A program made the translations under genes and the position numbers. The notes under the pieces are model-generated. The model was not told where the DNA came from. It searched no databases and saw only the letters and a list, made by a program, of their open reading frames with translations. This document shows, piece by piece, positions 5,149 through 5,285 of a DNA stretch of 5,285 nucleotides (the stretch's first letter is position 1; each line of letters opens with the position of its first letter). The stretch lies in contig JAIXVS010000045.1 in the NCBI GenBank assembly GCA_027482795.1, forward strand, positions 1 to 5,285. The letters run 5' to 3'. The stretch is from Rhodobacter sp. Its GTDB lineage: Bacteria; Pseudomonadota; Alphaproteobacteria; Rhodobacterales; Rhodobacteraceae.

Positions 5149-5285
5149 ACTTCACAGCATAGGGCAGCAGGGCAAGAAAGCGGGCGCGTTTGATCGCCTG
5201 CGCCAATTCACGCTGCTTTTTGGCCGAAACGGCGGTGATGCGCGATGGCACAATTTTGCCACGCTCGGACACATAGCGCTGAAGC
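5147..5285 (-). CDS. rpsR: 30S ribosomal protein S18, N-terminus outside window
   Basis: Small-subunit protein that pairs with S6 on the 16S rRNA platform. The visible minus-strand frame encodes the last 45 residues and the stop codon. Family length is about 75, so about 30 N-terminal residues lie beyond the right edge. The visible part matches the S18 core: LQRYVSERGKIVPSRIT, then SAKKQRELAQAIKRARFLALLPY, and a short end AVK. The basic helix KRARFLALLPY is the most conserved part of the family. It is followed 10 bases later by rplI. rpsF (S6) would be expected upstream, outside this window. Confidence 0.98.
   Translation of the reverse strand, partial: LQRYVSERGKIVPSRITAVSAKKQRELAQAIKRARFLALLPYAVK

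Overview
The window looks like a piece of core chromosome from an alphaproteobacterium, most likely of the Rhodobacterales/Roseobacter group. The evidence is the glnB-glnA pair, an L9 protein with a long acidic C-terminal tail, a tRNA-Leu placed directly before tig, and coding DNA of moderately high GC with low-GC spacers. The taxonomic call is inference from gene content and protein character; no database comparison was made.

Layout. Positions 1-1296 (minus strand) hold the first 432 codons of glnA (glutamine synthetase I); the C-terminal end lies off the left edge. Just upstream on the same strand is glnB (1375-1713), coding for the PII nitrogen sensor. A 309-base spacer (1714-2022) separates glnB from genes pointing the other way: tRNA-Leu with anticodon UAG (2023-2107) and tig, trigger factor (2129-3463). 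tig ends at a strong hairpin/T-tract terminator that also encodes the last residues of the convergent gene, an EamA-type DMT-superfamily membrane transporter (3500-4417, minus). Upstream of the transporter, on the same strand, are rplI (4552-5136) and the 3' part of rpsR (5147-5285), the end of the usual rpsF-rpsR-rplI ribosomal operon, closed by a strong terminator at 4503-4533.

How the genes work together. glnB and glnA form a nitrogen-assimilation unit: PII senses 2-oxoglutarate, ATP/ADP and, through uridylylation, glutamine, and so governs adenylylation of GlnA. Both target tyrosines are present (Tyr51 of PII, Tyr398 of GlnA counting Met1). tRNA-Leu, trigger factor, S18 and L9 all serve translation and nascent-chain folding. 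The transporter is the only accessory-type gene and its substrate cannot be read from the sequence.

I saw no mobile element, CRISPR array, phage gene, toxin-antitoxin pair or unknown multi-gene system. This is an ordinary housekeeping region. The points worth a second look are regulatory and structural: overlapping alternative hairpins after rplI, a terminator built into a coding end, palindromic elements upstream of glnB, and a histidine cluster in trigger factor.
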